Of a stretch of DNA of 64,000 bases, positions 49,201-62,351 are shown one piece after another. Source of the stretch: Gorsachius magnificus (Eukaryota > Chordata > Aves > Pelecaniformes > Ardeidae). The position numbers and the translations under genes were made by a program. Position 1 is the stretch's first letter. The number at the start of each line of letters is the position of its first letter. Under the pieces are notes generated by a model. The model was not told the origin of the DNA, did no database searches, and was given only the letters and a program-made list of their open reading frames with translations. Location of the stretch: the NCBI GenBank assembly GCA_034008185.1, contig CM067084.1, positions 3,987,385 to 4,051,384 of the forward strand, given 5' to 3'.

Positions 49201-52200
49201 ACAGAGGCGCCTACGGTTCTCCAAGTTTTGTCTAAGCAACAACCATGAAGCTTCTTGCTTTGTCAAGGACCACAAGTGTCCAGGACCTCACATTTATTGA
49301 AAAGGGGACATTGCAATTCCTCCACCACTCCTCCACCTCCCACCCCCCCATGCTCTGGGTTGCTCACAGCATCAGCATCACCTTTTTGTTCAGCAGATAC
49401 CCGTGGAAAGCGCAACCCCGATTTCTGCCCTGTGGTTTTATTGCTATTTCGCCCTAAGTAAGACTCAGCAGTCAAAACTTTCCCCAGTAATTTTCAGACA
49501 CAAATCAGGCAGCAAAAATTTTTTAATAGTCCAATTTTCCTGTTTGCGGTTTATTCACTAAGTGTTTCTGGTGTCAAGGCAGCAAGCTTCGTATTTTTGA
49601 TAAAAACGCCGTACTATAAATTAAGGAATGGAAATAAAGAGCGGAAGGTGCAAATCAGGGAAGCTGCTTGGATGTAATTCAAGAGAAATGCGGTGCCTGG
49701 ATCGCATTCGCCAATTTTTAGTTCTCCTAACAGTAATATATGCAGAGTTATTATTTTTGAATAGCAGCAGGGGTGAAACCAATACAATTATATAGAAATT
49801 CAAAAGATTCCATAATCCTGTAGCAGTTATCAGAGCATGCTCTTTCTCTGTAGAAGTCGCAAACCGCCATACAGATGCTAGCACGGAAAGATTTGTCTGG
49901 TACAGAATTCCCTAGGACCTCTCTGAAACTGTTTGATAGGGCCTCAAATTCCACACTGTATGAACTCTGGGGACCTGTAGAAATACAACGCTATCGGCAT
50001 GCCAACTCCTGCCGCTCTTGCGAAGTCCTTTCTTGGCATGCTACCAACCCATGCTCCTTCACAAACCCGGCTCAGTTCTGCTGTGATTATCTATTTTGAT
50101 CATCGTGATAGATTTATCCTAAAAATGGATGGAGCTCTGCTTTTTTTAATGCCTGTTTCGGGCCAACATCAGAATATTTGGCCTGTATTCAACGCAGCTA
50201 GAATGACTGCACCTCTGATTTATAGGACTGTGCTATGCTATAGACCTGAAAGAAGGACAGAAGAGAAGCACCTCCTGACCAAAATGCACAGAGAAATTTA
50301 GAATCTGGGTTTGGAGAAATGAATTTGGGACTGGCTAAGGGCACAGCCTCTTTAAGAATGATCTTTCAGCAGCCAGACACCCCGTGCAACTCCATAGGCT
50401 TCATTTCTGTTCAAAAAAAGCAGAAAGGATTCCAGGTTAGAACTGAAATAAAGTGCTTGAGCTTCGTAAAGTTTGCAAAACCAGGCGAACTCTTCCGCTT
50501 GCTAAAAAGCATCTTTAACATCTATTTTCGCAGTGTTTGAAACACCATGCAAGTAATACGGTCGATGTGAAAATTTCAAAAGCAAACCTGACTGTAAGCT
50601 CGGCACTCCTGGTCACAACACTCTTTGCCGCCGCGGAAGGGAGCTACGCCAGGAGGTGCATTTGCATGAGTAACTACCAAATGACCAAATCACCCTAAAT
50701 AAGCAAAACAGGAACGCAAAGAAATGCATGGAAGAGTAGCAGAGCTTCGTGGTTCTAGTCCCCACTAGAAAGTGAATATTTGTATTTTAAGAAGCTGGGT
50801 TCTGTGTTCGCGCTTTGGGATTTGAAGGCATTGCACTGTCGGACTCAAATCCCATCAGGCCAGCAAGAGTCAGGATCTGGCTGCAGGAAGGGAAGGTCCA
50901 GGTGAATACAGGGCTTTACTCTCCAGTTCAGCAGAAGACCGAAAAGTTCATTTTTTAACCAACAGAATCATCTGAAACATTTTGCTTCCAGGTACCTAAA
51001 CTGAAGGCCATCTTTTAAACAAACAGATGAACAAGATGGTTTAATGAAATATGAAAATGAAGCATCTCGGTCTAAAAAACAGGACTTAGGTCCAACCCCT
51101 AGGTGCAGACATAGCCTTCAGCCCAAAGCTGTGCGGAAGCAAAGCCCAGCAGGTTGTTTTCTTCCCTCGCCAGTCTACCCACAATTTACATTCCATGGGA
51201 AGGCAACCTCAGCCTCCAGGGCCGAAGACAGCCATGCTATGCTCTGGCTCCATCCTGAGCGTGAGGGACAAAGCGAGCACAACCTTGGGTAAAAATCCTG
51301 GAGTACTCCCACCCAACGGTATAAACACGCCAGCTTATCACAGATGCCTAAGTTTTAAACACAAAAGAAGATACAAAACCCCCCCAAATAGAGTTAATGT
51401 GGAGGAGACGGTTTTACGTGTCTGGATTGGAGCAGCACCATGACACTGCAACAAAGCTGAGGTCTCCTACTTAAATAGCATCCTCCTTTTTTCTGCCGGG
51501 GTTTTATTGCTTTAGAGGATTTTTGGTTGACATGTGTCATGAATTTTGCTATTTTGCTATTTCATAATGTTTTTTATAATTCCAAGCACTCAATCTAGTT
51601 ACTTTTAGTCAGCAAACCACCTCTATATGCTCTAGCAGATGCTTTACTGGCTCCTCTGTTCTCTTAATGCTATTCTCAGCCCCGCTTAAACGGAGGCTTT
51701 ACGTTGTTTATCCTAACTTCTCTATTGATTATTTTAAGCAGAAACCTATTTAGGAGTTAAAAAGCAGAATACATTAGTTTTTATTTTCTTTGAGTTGCAT
51801 TCTGCTTTGGAAAAATATCTGAAGACCTACTTTGACTGAAGGTGTTCTGCCTTCATCAGCCAGAATAAGCTTACGTAGAACAGAAGGTGCTTGAAGGTGG
51901 GTATATTCGACTACTACAGAAATTGCCAGATAGTAACGACTTTCAGGAAAGATTTGTCAAATTCAAGGTGGTACTTGTTAAAGTTTGTTGTTCCTGTGAA
52001 CCTTCTAGAATAACAGAATACCTAGCTGTCAAAAAACTAGACATCATCTCTTTCCCTCCACTCAGGCCCTTGGAATTCACGGAAAAAAAAAAAATAATAA
52101 AAACATTTATCACTCTCGTGGTTAGAATTTTTCCTTCACATCGTTGTTTTTTTCTCTTTAAGTCAAGAAACTATGGTGGGTAATAATCAACACTTCTCAA

Positions 52201-54330
52201 TTATTTCTACCAGTTAATAACCTATTACTATAATTTAAGGAGAAAGTTTTATTTACCTTGCTTCATTCCTGGCGACCGAGTAATCTTGTCTTACAACCCT
52301 AACATGGTAGCTATAACTAATTCCCTTGAAGTCATTAGAGAATTTTACCCGTGACTTTATTAGGACCAGGATTGCACTTAATGCTTTTAAAACAAAGTCT
52401 AAAACAGGAGAAGAGAAATGTGCAGAGCAAAATTAGTTCTAGCCGGGTTGTATTCGCTGTATCCTTGCGCAAGTTTACACTGGATTGAAAGCTGAAGCAT
52501 TGACAAAATAGTATGAAAATAGCTATGCCAATGTAGCGGAGAAAAAAGAAATTTGTGCTGTCTGTAGTGCAGGAGAGAACTGACAGCTGTCAGTATGAAT
52601 TTTTCTTGTCTTTCATAAAATAATTAAAGATTGGTTTCTGTGGTGGGAGGCAAAAAAAAAAAAGTTTTCAGTCTAGAAAAAGCTCTGATGCCTGTTTCTC
52701 TGGGGAGAGGAAGCAAAGGAGAAGGGTTTTACTTTCCCTACACACCCAGGAGCAGCAGTTTCTGGTCTGTCCTCGTGTGCGTCCTTACCTTCAAATCCCT
52801 CCTTTCTCTCCTCATTCAAATTCTGCAGATTTAAGTGTTTTTCTCTGAAAGACAACCCCTATGTTTGTGAAGGGAAGCTTTTAGGGACAGAGCACTAGAA
52901 AGGAGTCCTCAAAGTCTGTAATGTGACTCGGAGAAGGGGGAGTTTGCCTATTCTCTAGGGATGGTTGAGTAGTCATAAGCCCATCTCCCGTCGCCAGAGG
53001 CAACCATCCCTGCAGAACAGGCAAAAACTTCTCCTTCAGCTCCTGTAACAGACTTTGAACCTTCAGCAAAAAAGAGTGGAGGCCATAAAACCTCAAATGT
53101 TCCTATAGAGATGTAAACTAGAGACATCAAGGGCATTGCCCCTGTAGCTACAACATCTCATGGTTGTTTTAAGGATTTAGATGGATTAAAGTAGTAAACT
53201 GAGCTGAAAAACCTGTTAGTTAACATTTTCTACTAAATATACCCGCAATAACTATAATGGAGAGGAAAATTTGTGTTTCAGAATGAGTTAAGCTGGTTTC
53301 TGTCAATTTAAAAGCTTGCCCACAACTAGCTTGAACGCTCTCCAATCATCTACACAAACCTTCATGCCAGAGTAGATGGAGCAACAAAACTTTTACCGAG
53401 CAAGGAGTTCCTTGAAGGAGCTGCTCGCACCAACTATTAGCGCAAGCTATCCTTATCTGCTCAAATTTATGAGCCCATTTGAAAAGCTCCTGCAAAACCC
53501 TGTGCATTCTCAATATTCAATTTGAAATGCTCATAACTCAGCCCAATGAAAACCAATTTTCTCCAGAGAACTCAAAAGGCTTTCTTCTCGGTGAGAGCAA
53601 TTTCCAAGCCATATTTCAAGTCCCAGTGGTTTTGGCCATAAAAGTGTTTAAAAAGAAGTCCCTCTCTCTATAAATATGAAGGCATATAAATTATATACAT
53701 ATATATTTTACTTTGGTATAAAGATTTTTTTTTTTTTCACCCTTCAGTTTCATCAGATTCAGGAGCAGCTGAATTGCCTTCACTCGAGGCTGTCCAGGCA
53801 AAATAAAAACACACTCAGTTTCAGGAAGAGACAAGGTGGGATATTTAAGAATCAAAGGTGAAACTTCAGCAAGCAATTAAAGCTGAGAGACAGAAATGGA
53901 AATCTTAATTATAGGGTTTTGTCCTGCTTTTTTCTGGGGCATAACAGAAAGCTCTGCCCCTTCCAACACTGTTGGTCAGATGCTATGTAGAGATGTCAGT
54001 GGTTAGAAGTTTATCCAAATTCATACAGGCAAAAAATAAAGAAATTTCTGATAAACAGCACGTTGCATTTACATTGTGCTATATGCATGGGCAGCCTCCA
54101 GTGTGCCCATTAGCTCATCTCATTAGCTACATCCAGTCTCAAGTATACAGCATGGCATAGAGTCCACATTGAAAATCAATGGCTTTGCTCGGTACGGTCA
54201 AATGAAACTCTCTATTTCCGTTTTGCCTCCTGTGATCTTCCTTTTGTTCAAGCACTAATGATGAAACAGCAGCTTTGTTTCCAATTTAATTTCATACCTA
54301 TAGCGCACACTTAAAACAGGAAGCAAAAAA
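46221..54330. other. 8.1 kb of unique sequence, no gene seen
   Basis: No transposon was recognised. The longest frames (48828-49181 and 48850-49161, plus) overlap one another and match nothing familiar. A 10-bp triplicate related to GCACAGATAG lies at 47245-47274. An RFX-like half site (ACCAAGGCAAC) lies near 47583. A and T runs occur at 52082-52093, 52652-52663 and 53725-53737. Confidence 0.55.
47245..47274. repeat. 10-bp tandem repeat, three imperfect units
   Basis: Units GCACAGATAG, GCACAGATAA and GTACAGATGA in direct succession. A small local repeat with no gene context. Confidence 0.85.
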
Positions 54331-54580
54331 TCATAGAATCATTGAATATTTTGGGTTGGAAGGGACCCCTAGAGGTCACCCAGCCCAACCCCCCTGCAGG
54401 GAGCAGGGACACCTTTAACCAGGTCAGGTTGCTCACAGCCCCGTCCAACCTGGCCTGGAATGTTCCCAGGGATGGGGCCTCCACCACCTCTCTGGGCAAC
54501 CCCTGCCAGGGTTTCACCACCCTCATTGTAAAGAATTTCTTCCTTAGATCCAGTCTAAACCCACCTGGGTTTAGTTTAAA
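54331..54580 (-). mobile_element. CR1 LINE, 5'-truncated, minus strand
   Basis: The minus-strand frame (54607-54311) shows [36 protein letters not shown] and [13 protein letters not shown], the C-terminal part of the CR1 ORF. The GGGTTGGAAGGGACCCCTAG block and the terminal repeat follow, read here as TCATAGAATCATTGAAT. One octamer carries a substitution. It is the same subfamily as 3750, 27282 and 35780. The left edge of the element (right edge here) fades near 54575-54580. Confidence 0.93.
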
Positions 54581-56234
54581 ATACTTACTTACTTTTAAGT
54601 ACTCCAAAACATTGCCTCTCTCAGCAAAATGGTTTTTATACTTATTTGTATATGTGCAATATACATAAATAGATCCACACTTCCATATTATTTTACAGCA
54701 TCTTTTCAGTTAGATTTACATTTTAGATTTTGCTCAAATTTTGTTGTGTTCTTCTAAGTCAGGGCAGTGTTTGCACTTAAGTCCTTCCTGGATAGTCTTT
54801 GTACTCGCTCAAACAGGAGCATGCTTTACTTGTGTGGGGGAAAAAAAAAAAAGTACCCAGACCTTTGACTTGGTACCTGAACAGATTTTCCAGTTATTTG
54901 AGAAGGGCAACCACGACTGCAAATGAAGTATTTGGGCTGGAACTCAACCTAGCCATAAAACCTTCAGATGACTGATTTACAGTGACACCTACAATGTGCT
55001 CTAAGCTGGGCTACTTCAACCTAGATTTTTGTCTGAACTCACCTCATGAGCTTATGTATGAGCTGAAGTAAGAGTGGTGCCCAAGGAACTGCAAAGTAGA
55101 AGTGAGGAAACCTGAGCAGATGAAGAATAACTTAAATGAACCTAGGAGAAAGGGTCATGGAAAGAATACACCAGTCAGAGGTGCAAGAATAAGAGGAAAG
55201 GAGGAACAGCATGGTGAGAAAGAGATGGCAAATGTTGAGCAGCCAGCAAAATCTGAGGAAGGCCTCAAGAGGTGAATCTCCTTTGGCAAGGATGAACAAA
55301 TGTTGGCCATACAGAGCCACTGCCTTTCACAGGTATAAGCACTCCACATTAGGACGTCTTTTTTACTTCATTTTTGCAAGCTGAGTGCACCTGTGAAGTT
55401 CATAACCGACAAAACTCACCGCTGAATGGCTTATTAGCTACATTTCCTAAATCCTTCGGCACCTGGAGAGGCACGGGACAGCGTTACTATGCGTACCTCT
55501 CCTTGCACATTGGCAGCAAGCCAGGAGGAAGCGACAGAACCGCGGTGGGTTAGGGCAATACAGATATGCAGGTTGGCAACAAAACCTTCCCACCCCATCT
55601 TCCTCTCAGGATGCAGAGACATTTTGATAGGCAGAGAATAGGGCAAGGAGCAAAGCTAAGAACGAACCCTTTCCACCAGCTCCTGAGAGTCCTCACATGA
55701 GTGAATATCTAGCCTACCCCAAAAGCAATAATAACAAATCCATAACATTCTAACTATGCAGGTTTTTTGCATTTTTTTTTCCTTGGCAACAACGGGGCTT
55801 CATCATCAGCTTGCTACAACAGCATCTCCTGGAGAGAACCCCACAGATCCTCATTTCACCTCAGTATTCTCTAGGAATTAAATAATATTTCCATTTTACT
55901 TACTGACAGCAAAAAAAAGAACGGTCACATTGAGGTCAGGATTGTAAAGATGACTGGACTGAGCATGTTAATAAACAGCCATCCAATTTGTCACAATTTG
56001 ACCCTGCCAGTCCCTTAATTCTTAATAACCAGTAATCCACATAAATATACTGAGAGTAATACACCTTTGCATGCTAGGGTCAAAACAGCCATTTGATCAG
56101 CTGAAAACAAACAAATTCTCTCAAAAGCGTGTGCTAATGACCATTTGCCAGCGACAACCCCAGGTAATGGATGCGCGGATGGAACTGGAACTGTTATTTT
56201 GCCTGCCTTTGGGAGAAGATTGCCGGGCGGTTGA
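54581..56234. other. 1.65 kb of unique sequence, no gene seen
   Basis: Short unrecognised frames and an A13 run at 54841-54853. CpG is somewhat raised at 55440-55560 but falls short of an island. No transposon was recognised. Confidence 0.5.
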
Positions 56235-56538
56235 TGGTGGGGGTCGGCCTCTTCTCCCTGGTAACGGATGATAGGACAAGGGGAAATGGTCTGAAGTTGC
56301 GCCAGGGCAGGTTTAGGTTGGACATTAGGAAAAATTTCTTCACAGAAAGGGTTGTCAGGCTCTGGAATGGGCTGCCCAGGGAGGTGGTCGAGTCCCCATC
56401 CCTGGAGGTATTTAAAAGACGGGTAGATGAGGTGCTTAGGCACATAGTTTAGTGGTGGGATGGCAGGGTTAGATTAATGGTTGGACTTGATGATCTTAAA
56501 GGTCTTTTCCAACCTAAACGATTCTATGATTCTATGAT
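56235..56538 (+). mobile_element. CR1 LINE, 5'-truncated, intact C-terminal frame
   Basis: The plus-strand frame (within 56171-56452) reads [54 protein letters not shown] and ends with a TAG after DEVLRHIV. The 3' UTR follows, with GGTTGGACTTGATGATC and the doubled octamer at 56521-56537. Its intact coding end and near-perfect tail make it one of the least decayed CR1 pieces here, and its tail almost equals those at 123 and 20894. No enzyme domain is present, so it could not move by itself. Confidence 0.95.
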
Positions 56539-58042
56539 GTAAAGCAGCGATACCTAAAATCAGGGGGTTGGTCACCATCGTATGATAGGGGCCCTAGAAA
56601 CCCTACACTGAGCTCGAGACTCACTTGCACCAGTCACTCTGCCAGGCAACACGTATTGAGAAAGAGTTCTCCCCTGGTGACAATCTAATACACACAGCTA
56701 ATGGCGAGAGAGGAAACAGGAACAGAATGGAAATCCAAAGAAATCATCCAACTCCATATAATTCAGCAGTTCAGCCAAAAATAAAATTCATGCCTCCAGA
56801 CTAATTTTCCTCTCTTCTAAAGCAACGGAATGCTATTTCTCACTCGTTATTTGCCTCTACACCAAACTTCCCGTTGACTTCTCATGTTATACACTTTTGT
56901 TGACAGAATATCAAACGCTTTCATGTCTTACATTTCTGTTGTTTGCCTCCCTCCATTTCCAACACGTGCTTGTATTTGTGCACTCTCTGGTAGTAATAGG
57001 TATGTAACATGGGCAGCCAAGTGATTTTTAAAACCGTGGTGCTTCATTGACGGAAGGGTTAGAGCTCAACTCCATGGCTTATCTTACTGTAATAAACAAG
57101 ATCTGATGGAGAGATCAGACCCCACGCAGATGATTCCTGGCATTTAGATTCTGTGTTAGAGTAGGAAGAAAAATAGTTTTATTGCCTCTGAACATTTTGG
57201 AGATAGAGTGGTTTTTTCACTTTTATGTGTGCAGAAAGTTGAATATCTCAAAGCCTATTGCAAGCTAAACTCTCATACACTTTTTGACTAAGCTGAAAAA
57301 TTTCAGGTTGAACCCAACTGTTGTAAACATAGCATTGGCTGTGTTAAAATTACCTAACGTTTCAAACCAAGAACTTGGTCAAATGAAAAAAAACAACCCA
57401 CCGTATGTTGTCTTTCATACTGGGGACAAATTCGTTCTGACAAATTCAAAATCCTCTCATGACAGGAACTCCCTTCCCTTTTCTTTCCACCCTCTTCCCC
57501 TTAGTTCTACTTTCAACAAGTTTACATTTGCTATCAACAGATGCCTAAAAAAAAATTCTTGTCAAGTTCAAACCCACGACTATCAGTGCCGGAGGCAAGT
57601 GGGCCCTGTGGCATCGCTGGAGGTGGTGGTGCCATTGAAGACCTGGAGGCAGGCATTTGGCCATATTGAAAGACCATGCCTAAACAGATTAATATTTGCT
57701 CATTCAGAACCCCTTGAGAATATTGCTGGTGAGATGTACACCCCCTGCTTTTTTTCAGCTTCTGTGTAATTTTTTTTTTTTTTTAACATAAAGGCAGGCT
57801 TAGCCCTACATATATTAGGGATTTCTGTTTAATTTTGAGTCCTCTGTCTCACACGCAACATGTATTCTCAGACAAGACCAGGTATTCTATTTTGAAGAGT
57901 CTTCAAATGTCTTCTTACAACTGGAAAGGATACACGCCACTCCCCCAATAAAATCAGCAAACAAAAGTGCTAATAACATTTTCTAATTAACACTGAGACA
58001 GCGGTAACATAGCCAAAAGGGTTTTGATGAAGCCTTGAAATG
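56539..58042. other. 1.5 kb of unique sequence; 161-codon frame unrecognised
   Basis: A plus-strand frame at 57284-57769 (161 codons) begins MTKLKNFRLNP and shows no known domain, signal peptide or membrane segment. Its stop is followed by T15 (57770-57784). No splice or promoter evidence was found. The frame is long for this AT-rich DNA but is probably chance. The rest shows nothing recognisable. Confidence 0.5.
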
Positions 58043-58373
58043 AAACACAAATATCTTAAGGGTGGATGTCACGAGGATGGAGCCAGACTCTTTGCAGTGG
58101 TGCCCAGCGACAGGACAAGGGGCAATGGGCACAAACTGAAGCACAAGAGGTTTCAGTTGAATATGAGGAAGAACTTCTTGACTTGGAGGGTGACGGAGCC
58201 CTGGCCCAGGCTGCCCAGGGGGGCTGTGGAGTCTCCTTCTCTGGAGATATTCAACCCCCGCCTGGACGCTGTCCTGTGCCCCCTGCTCTGGGTAAGCCTG
58301 CTTGAGCAGAGGGGTGGGACTGGGTGAGCTCCCAAGGGCCCTTCCAACCCCTGCCAGTCTGGGATTCTGTGTG
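58043..58373 (+). mobile_element. CR1 LINE, 5'-truncated, third subfamily
   Basis: The plus frame reads [54 protein letters not shown] and [17 protein letters not shown], ending LLEQRGGTG: the C-terminus of a CR1 ORF2. The 3' UTR runs GAGCTCCCAAGGGCCC, then CTTCCAACCCCTGCCAG, to a single degenerate octamer GATTCTGTGTGA. Both the protein wording ([17 protein letters not shown]) and the tail differ from the other two subfamilies, so at least three CR1 lineages inserted in this window. The terminal repeat is reduced to about one copy. Confidence 0.92.
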
Positions 58374-59877
58374 AAATAAATCCCTTAAATTATATTCCAC
58401 AACATCAAGCATGGTAGAGCAGTAATGGCAAAATGCTAACCCTGTCAACAGCAACCAAACTAATTAAATACTTTACTACATCACTCAAAGAGCTCTGTTA
58501 GCCACTCCAGTTTACTACTTAAAAGGTATTGGGAAGAACCCAGTGCTGCACCCATTTTGCTCAAAGTCCACATCGAAAAGCCAACGATGTTGCAGTTCTA
58601 ATTAAATGAAGCACGCACAGGCGAGGTAATTGGCGCAACGCCATCCCCAAATCAAATAGTTGTGCCCCTACATCACTTTGTAGAGGTTCTGCAACACTGA
58701 TTCTCATCTTGCACTTAATTTTTGATGCATGGGCATGAAGCCCTCCTGTAAATATCCTTGCTCTGCCAATTTAACAGATCCTTCACATTATTTAACTGTC
58801 TTTTGCATATAACAACTGTCCCACGCAACCACAAGGTTAATGACCAAGTCATGATTTTACATCTGCAAACCAATGGCAAGCATTCAGGAGCTAAGCCCCA
58901 TAAAGTGTAATAAAGTGTAATAAAGTTTGGGACAGTATTAGAAGTAACAGCTTGGTTTACTTATCCTTATAACCTCCTGCAGGGTCTGTGGTCACTTTGA
59001 CGGTTTATGAAATCTCAGCCAAAGCAAAACACATCACCGCTCGTACATGTTTGAGAAAAGTAATTTCTCAGAAATACAATCAATCCCCACTGGGAGTAAG
59101 AAGGATGCCGTTCTCTCAAAGGTCATTATAATTTGGAAGTTAAAATTTAGATTTTTTAGCACGAGTAGAATTTACATAGGATCAAATTCTTTTCGGCATG
59201 AGTAAACACGAATCATTAATTCGAATGGGGTTTTATCAATTTATTTCAACAGATGATTTATGCCATTGGCACTAAGCCCTCATAGATTTCAAAATAGCTC
59301 ATATTTAAAAGTAAGCATTGAAATAGTCCCCGTGGTCATCGTATCATTTTGGAACCTTGCAGCGTGTCTCGGTCTCTTGGATACAAAACTGTGCAAGCAG
59401 CACCTGCAGGCGGGGGCATTTCTTTCAGACTGAAAACTAGGCTCAAGACTTGGCTGAAAAACAGACATCACAGCTGTAAAACCTTGCGCTACAGCTGACA
59501 ATGAGCATTTCTCAAAGACATAACTCACCAAAATCAACAGAATTGCGGTCATGTCTGCAATAGCATCAAAGGATTAATTCCACAGGTATTAGACTTATCC
59601 TTTCTTACAGACTGGAATAAAAACCTTCTGTGTTTAGATTGACAGCATTTTACAGATATTAACTTGCTAGAAAAACATTTAAAATATCTCGGGACCTTTT
59701 TGTTCTTTTCAGTTCTGCTTTTTCTTTATCATTCTGATCATTGGTGATGCTTTCAAACGTTTTCTGTTTTAGAACTTATTCAGAACATACCCAACCAGAC
59801 TACATTACAATGCAAATCAGCATTAAAATGTTATACAGGCATGAAAACACTTTCTGTACGCTACAGACAGTCAATTA
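58374..59877. other. 1.5 kb of unique sequence, no gene seen
   Basis: Holds a small run of TAAAGTGTAA units at about 58902-58927 (period near 11). No transposon or recognisable frame was found. Confidence 0.5.
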
Positions 59878-59882
59878 TGTAC
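59878..59882. repeat. Target-site duplication, left copy (TGTAC)
   Basis: TGTAC directly precedes the first TG of the solo LTR, and the same five bases follow its last CA at 60387-60391. A 5-bp duplication is what an endogenous-retrovirus integrase of the ERVL type usually leaves. Confidence 0.88.
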
Positions 59883-60386
59883 TGTATTGGGTCAAGCTGC
59901 ATAGGGATGTGCTTTCTATTGTCTCCAATATTGTCCCCCCCCCACCAGTGGGCTGGAAGGGGGCAAGATCTTGGGAGGGGGCATAGCCAAGACACCTGAC
60001 CCAAACCAACCAAAGGGGTATTCCATACCATATGATGTCAGCTCAGACAGAAAAGCTAAGGGAAAAGGAAGAGGAAGGGGGGACATTCGTCTTTTGGGAC
60101 GTTTTGTCTTCTGGAGGAAGAACTATGGATACTGAAACCCTGCTTCCCGGGAAGTGGCTGGACATTGCCTGCTAACGGGAAGTAGAGAATAAAATCTTGG
60201 TTTTTACCTTTTGCTACCGCACGCAGCTTTTACTTTTTCTTTATTAAACTGCCTTTATCTTGATCCACAAGTTTTTGGTTCTTTTTTTCCTTTTCATCTC
60301 ATTCTCTCCCTGCCTGTCCTGCTGAAGAGGGGAGCGATAGAGCAGCTTGGTGGCACCTGGAATCCAGCCAGGGTCAAACCACCACA
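59883..60386 (+). mobile_element. Solo LTR of an avian endogenous retrovirus (ERVL-like)
   Basis: A 504-bp element that starts TGTATTGGG, ends ACCACCACA and is flanked by identical 5-bp direct repeats. Inside are stretches familiar from bird LTRs: GGGGTATTCCATACC at about 60015-60029, CTTCCCGGGAAGTGGCTG at about 60143-60160, and TATTAAACTGCCTTTATC near 60242-60259. An AATAAA signal lies at 60188-60193 and an ATTAAA at 60243-60248, consistent with plus-strand sense. Just after the GATGTCA box near 60034 no clear TATA sequence remains, so the promoter is probably dead. No gag, pol or env and no second LTR are present. The internal part was therefore lost by recombination between LTRs. The ERVL class is inferred mainly from the 5-bp duplication. 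Confidence 0.88.
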
Positions 60387-60391
60387 TGTAC
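60387..60391. repeat. Target-site duplication, right copy (TGTAC)
   Basis: Identical to 59878-59882. The undamaged pair shows that no rearrangement has cut either edge of the LTR. Confidence 0.88.
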
Positions 60392-61136
60392 AGTTCAGCT
60401 TCGGGTAAAACGAAGAAGGATCTTGTATGTACGATGACGTCGTGTTTCTTGCCAAAGCTAAGGCTTGCTGGTATTGCCACCCACAAATGACCAGGCAATG
60501 GCTGTGGGATGACACCAGCAATGCAATCGCAACACAGGGCAAGTTCACTCATGTGCAATTTTTTTTTTTTATTCCTCAGAAAGACACTGTTGAAAGATAC
60601 CACCAATGTGTTTGGTTTTTTTTATCTAGAAATAAACATGTTAAATAGCACAGCTAGACTTAAATACAGATGAAGGAGAAAAGGGTCTTCAGAAGACCAC
60701 AAGAACTCAAGGTATGGGCTTGAGGCAAATGAAAAAAATAGGATAGAACAGGGTGTTAAAACTAACAGGATCAAAAAAGCAATTCCTTCAGAGACACGTG
60801 CTTCTCTTTCCAAAGAACGTGCCAGAAAATTCTTCTCCCAAATACAGCTGCATACTCTAGTTGATAAAAAATCATTTTTTTTAGCTGGTAATTATTGTAT
60901 ATACAGCTAAGCTGGAAAATTATCTAGGGTGACACTTTCAAAGGCACATTGTACTCACTTGGATTAAACTGTGTTCAGGCAAGTTTCTGCTTTCACATGT
61001 AACAGAGAGGGCAGCAAAATTTTTAACCTTGATTTTATAGTGGTAACTCTTTTTTGCTTCCAAAACTGTGAAGATTCTATGTCTACATATAAGCAACAAT
61101 AACAGTAAACGCTCAGGGGAGTGAGGACTGCAGGTC

Positions 61137-61155
61137 TTTTTTTTTAAAAAAAAAA
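61137..61155. repeat. T9-A10 tract
   Basis: Nine T followed directly by ten A, a self-complementary rigid tract that tends to exclude nucleosomes. No gene is nearby. Confidence 0.8.
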
Positions 61156-62255
61156 GCAGCAAACCTACACATACAACGAGAAGATCTTTCAAATTTTATC
61201 TCTTTTGAAACATAATCCATGCATTTCAAAACCATAAATCTGCCTGAACATACAGAAGTCCACAAAGAAATGGAAAAGTACCTTGACCTGTTCTGTTGAA
61301 AACGTTCTCAAAGGTTGGTAAGCAAGCCTTATTTATACAACAGTGTCACTGATGATATCTTAGCCTTGGGAACGGTATTTGCTAGCCTAACTCCTGAACC
61401 AGACTGACCTTCCAAATCTTGGTAACTTGGAATGAATTTTGGTATATCATTCGTCACCGAGTACAGGGCTTATTCCAGGCTGATTTTGATGACATGTTAA
61501 AGCTGATGGGTGAACGTGTCAAGCATTCTCTGCAATACTTGACAATAAGATGATACCTACACCACTGAAAATTCCATCCCTTTCTATACTTTTGAGTGTA
61601 TTTCTCACCAAACAGTACCTTCAGCTCTCAGCATGGCCGGTTGCCCGGTGTAAAGCGTAGATGAGCTCTTACTGACCTAATCATAGCAGTTTCAATAGAC
61701 AGGCCACGGCTGAAAAGGCCTGCTCTTAGCTCACTCGTTAAGGGGAGATGAATAGAACTGACATTTGTGAGGGCAAAGATGAAGCTGAAAGTCAAGAGGA
61801 GGAGATCAAAACACACATCAGCAAACCGCAGTATGACAAACCTATTTTCTTCTTCCTACTGCTTCATTCTCAGTCCAGAACTACAGATGTACATGAGATT
61901 TTGTCTAAAACCTCTAATTTTATGTGTTTGAATATGGGAATTTCTGCTGGAAGGGACAGGATAGAAGATGGAGTTGGACAGGAAGAGCTGTTGAGGTGCA
62001 CAGAAGAAGTTTGGATACTCAAAGGTGCTATGAACTTGTAGGTGACTGACAGCAAAGTAAGAAGAGAAGTAGCAGCATTTTCAGTAAAGAAAAATCACTG
62101 CACAGCCTTGTAAAATATTCTTTTAGTGTATTACTTATTTTAAAAACAGGACTGACAAATGTAAGTAGTCTGTAACAATACAAATCAATCAACAGAACAG
62201 ACTCGAGTTCAGGCTTAGCAGAAAATGCAAATGCTATTTCTTCCCTCAATACATT

Positions 62256-62289
62256 CTCAAGTGTTTCCACTCATTAGTGGAAACTTGAG
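62256..62289. repeat. Imperfect inverted repeat (hairpin)
   Basis: The left arm CTCAAGTGTTTCCACT (62256-62271) pairs with AGTGGAAACTTGAG (62276-62289) around a CATT loop, with a two-base bulge in the left arm. The stem has about 14 pairs. It is too short for a typical microRNA precursor unless the pairing extends outside. Confidence 0.85.
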
Positions 62290-62351
62290 CATCCAGCAGA
62301 GTGCTTGCTGCAGAATAAAACCCCAAAGTCATGGCCCCCGATACTAAGGAG

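Noticed and set aside
57284..57769. 161-codon plus-strand frame as a gene
   Set aside because: No recognised domain, no splice or promoter context, and low-complexity lysine/asparagine-rich wording in its first half. Treated as chance.
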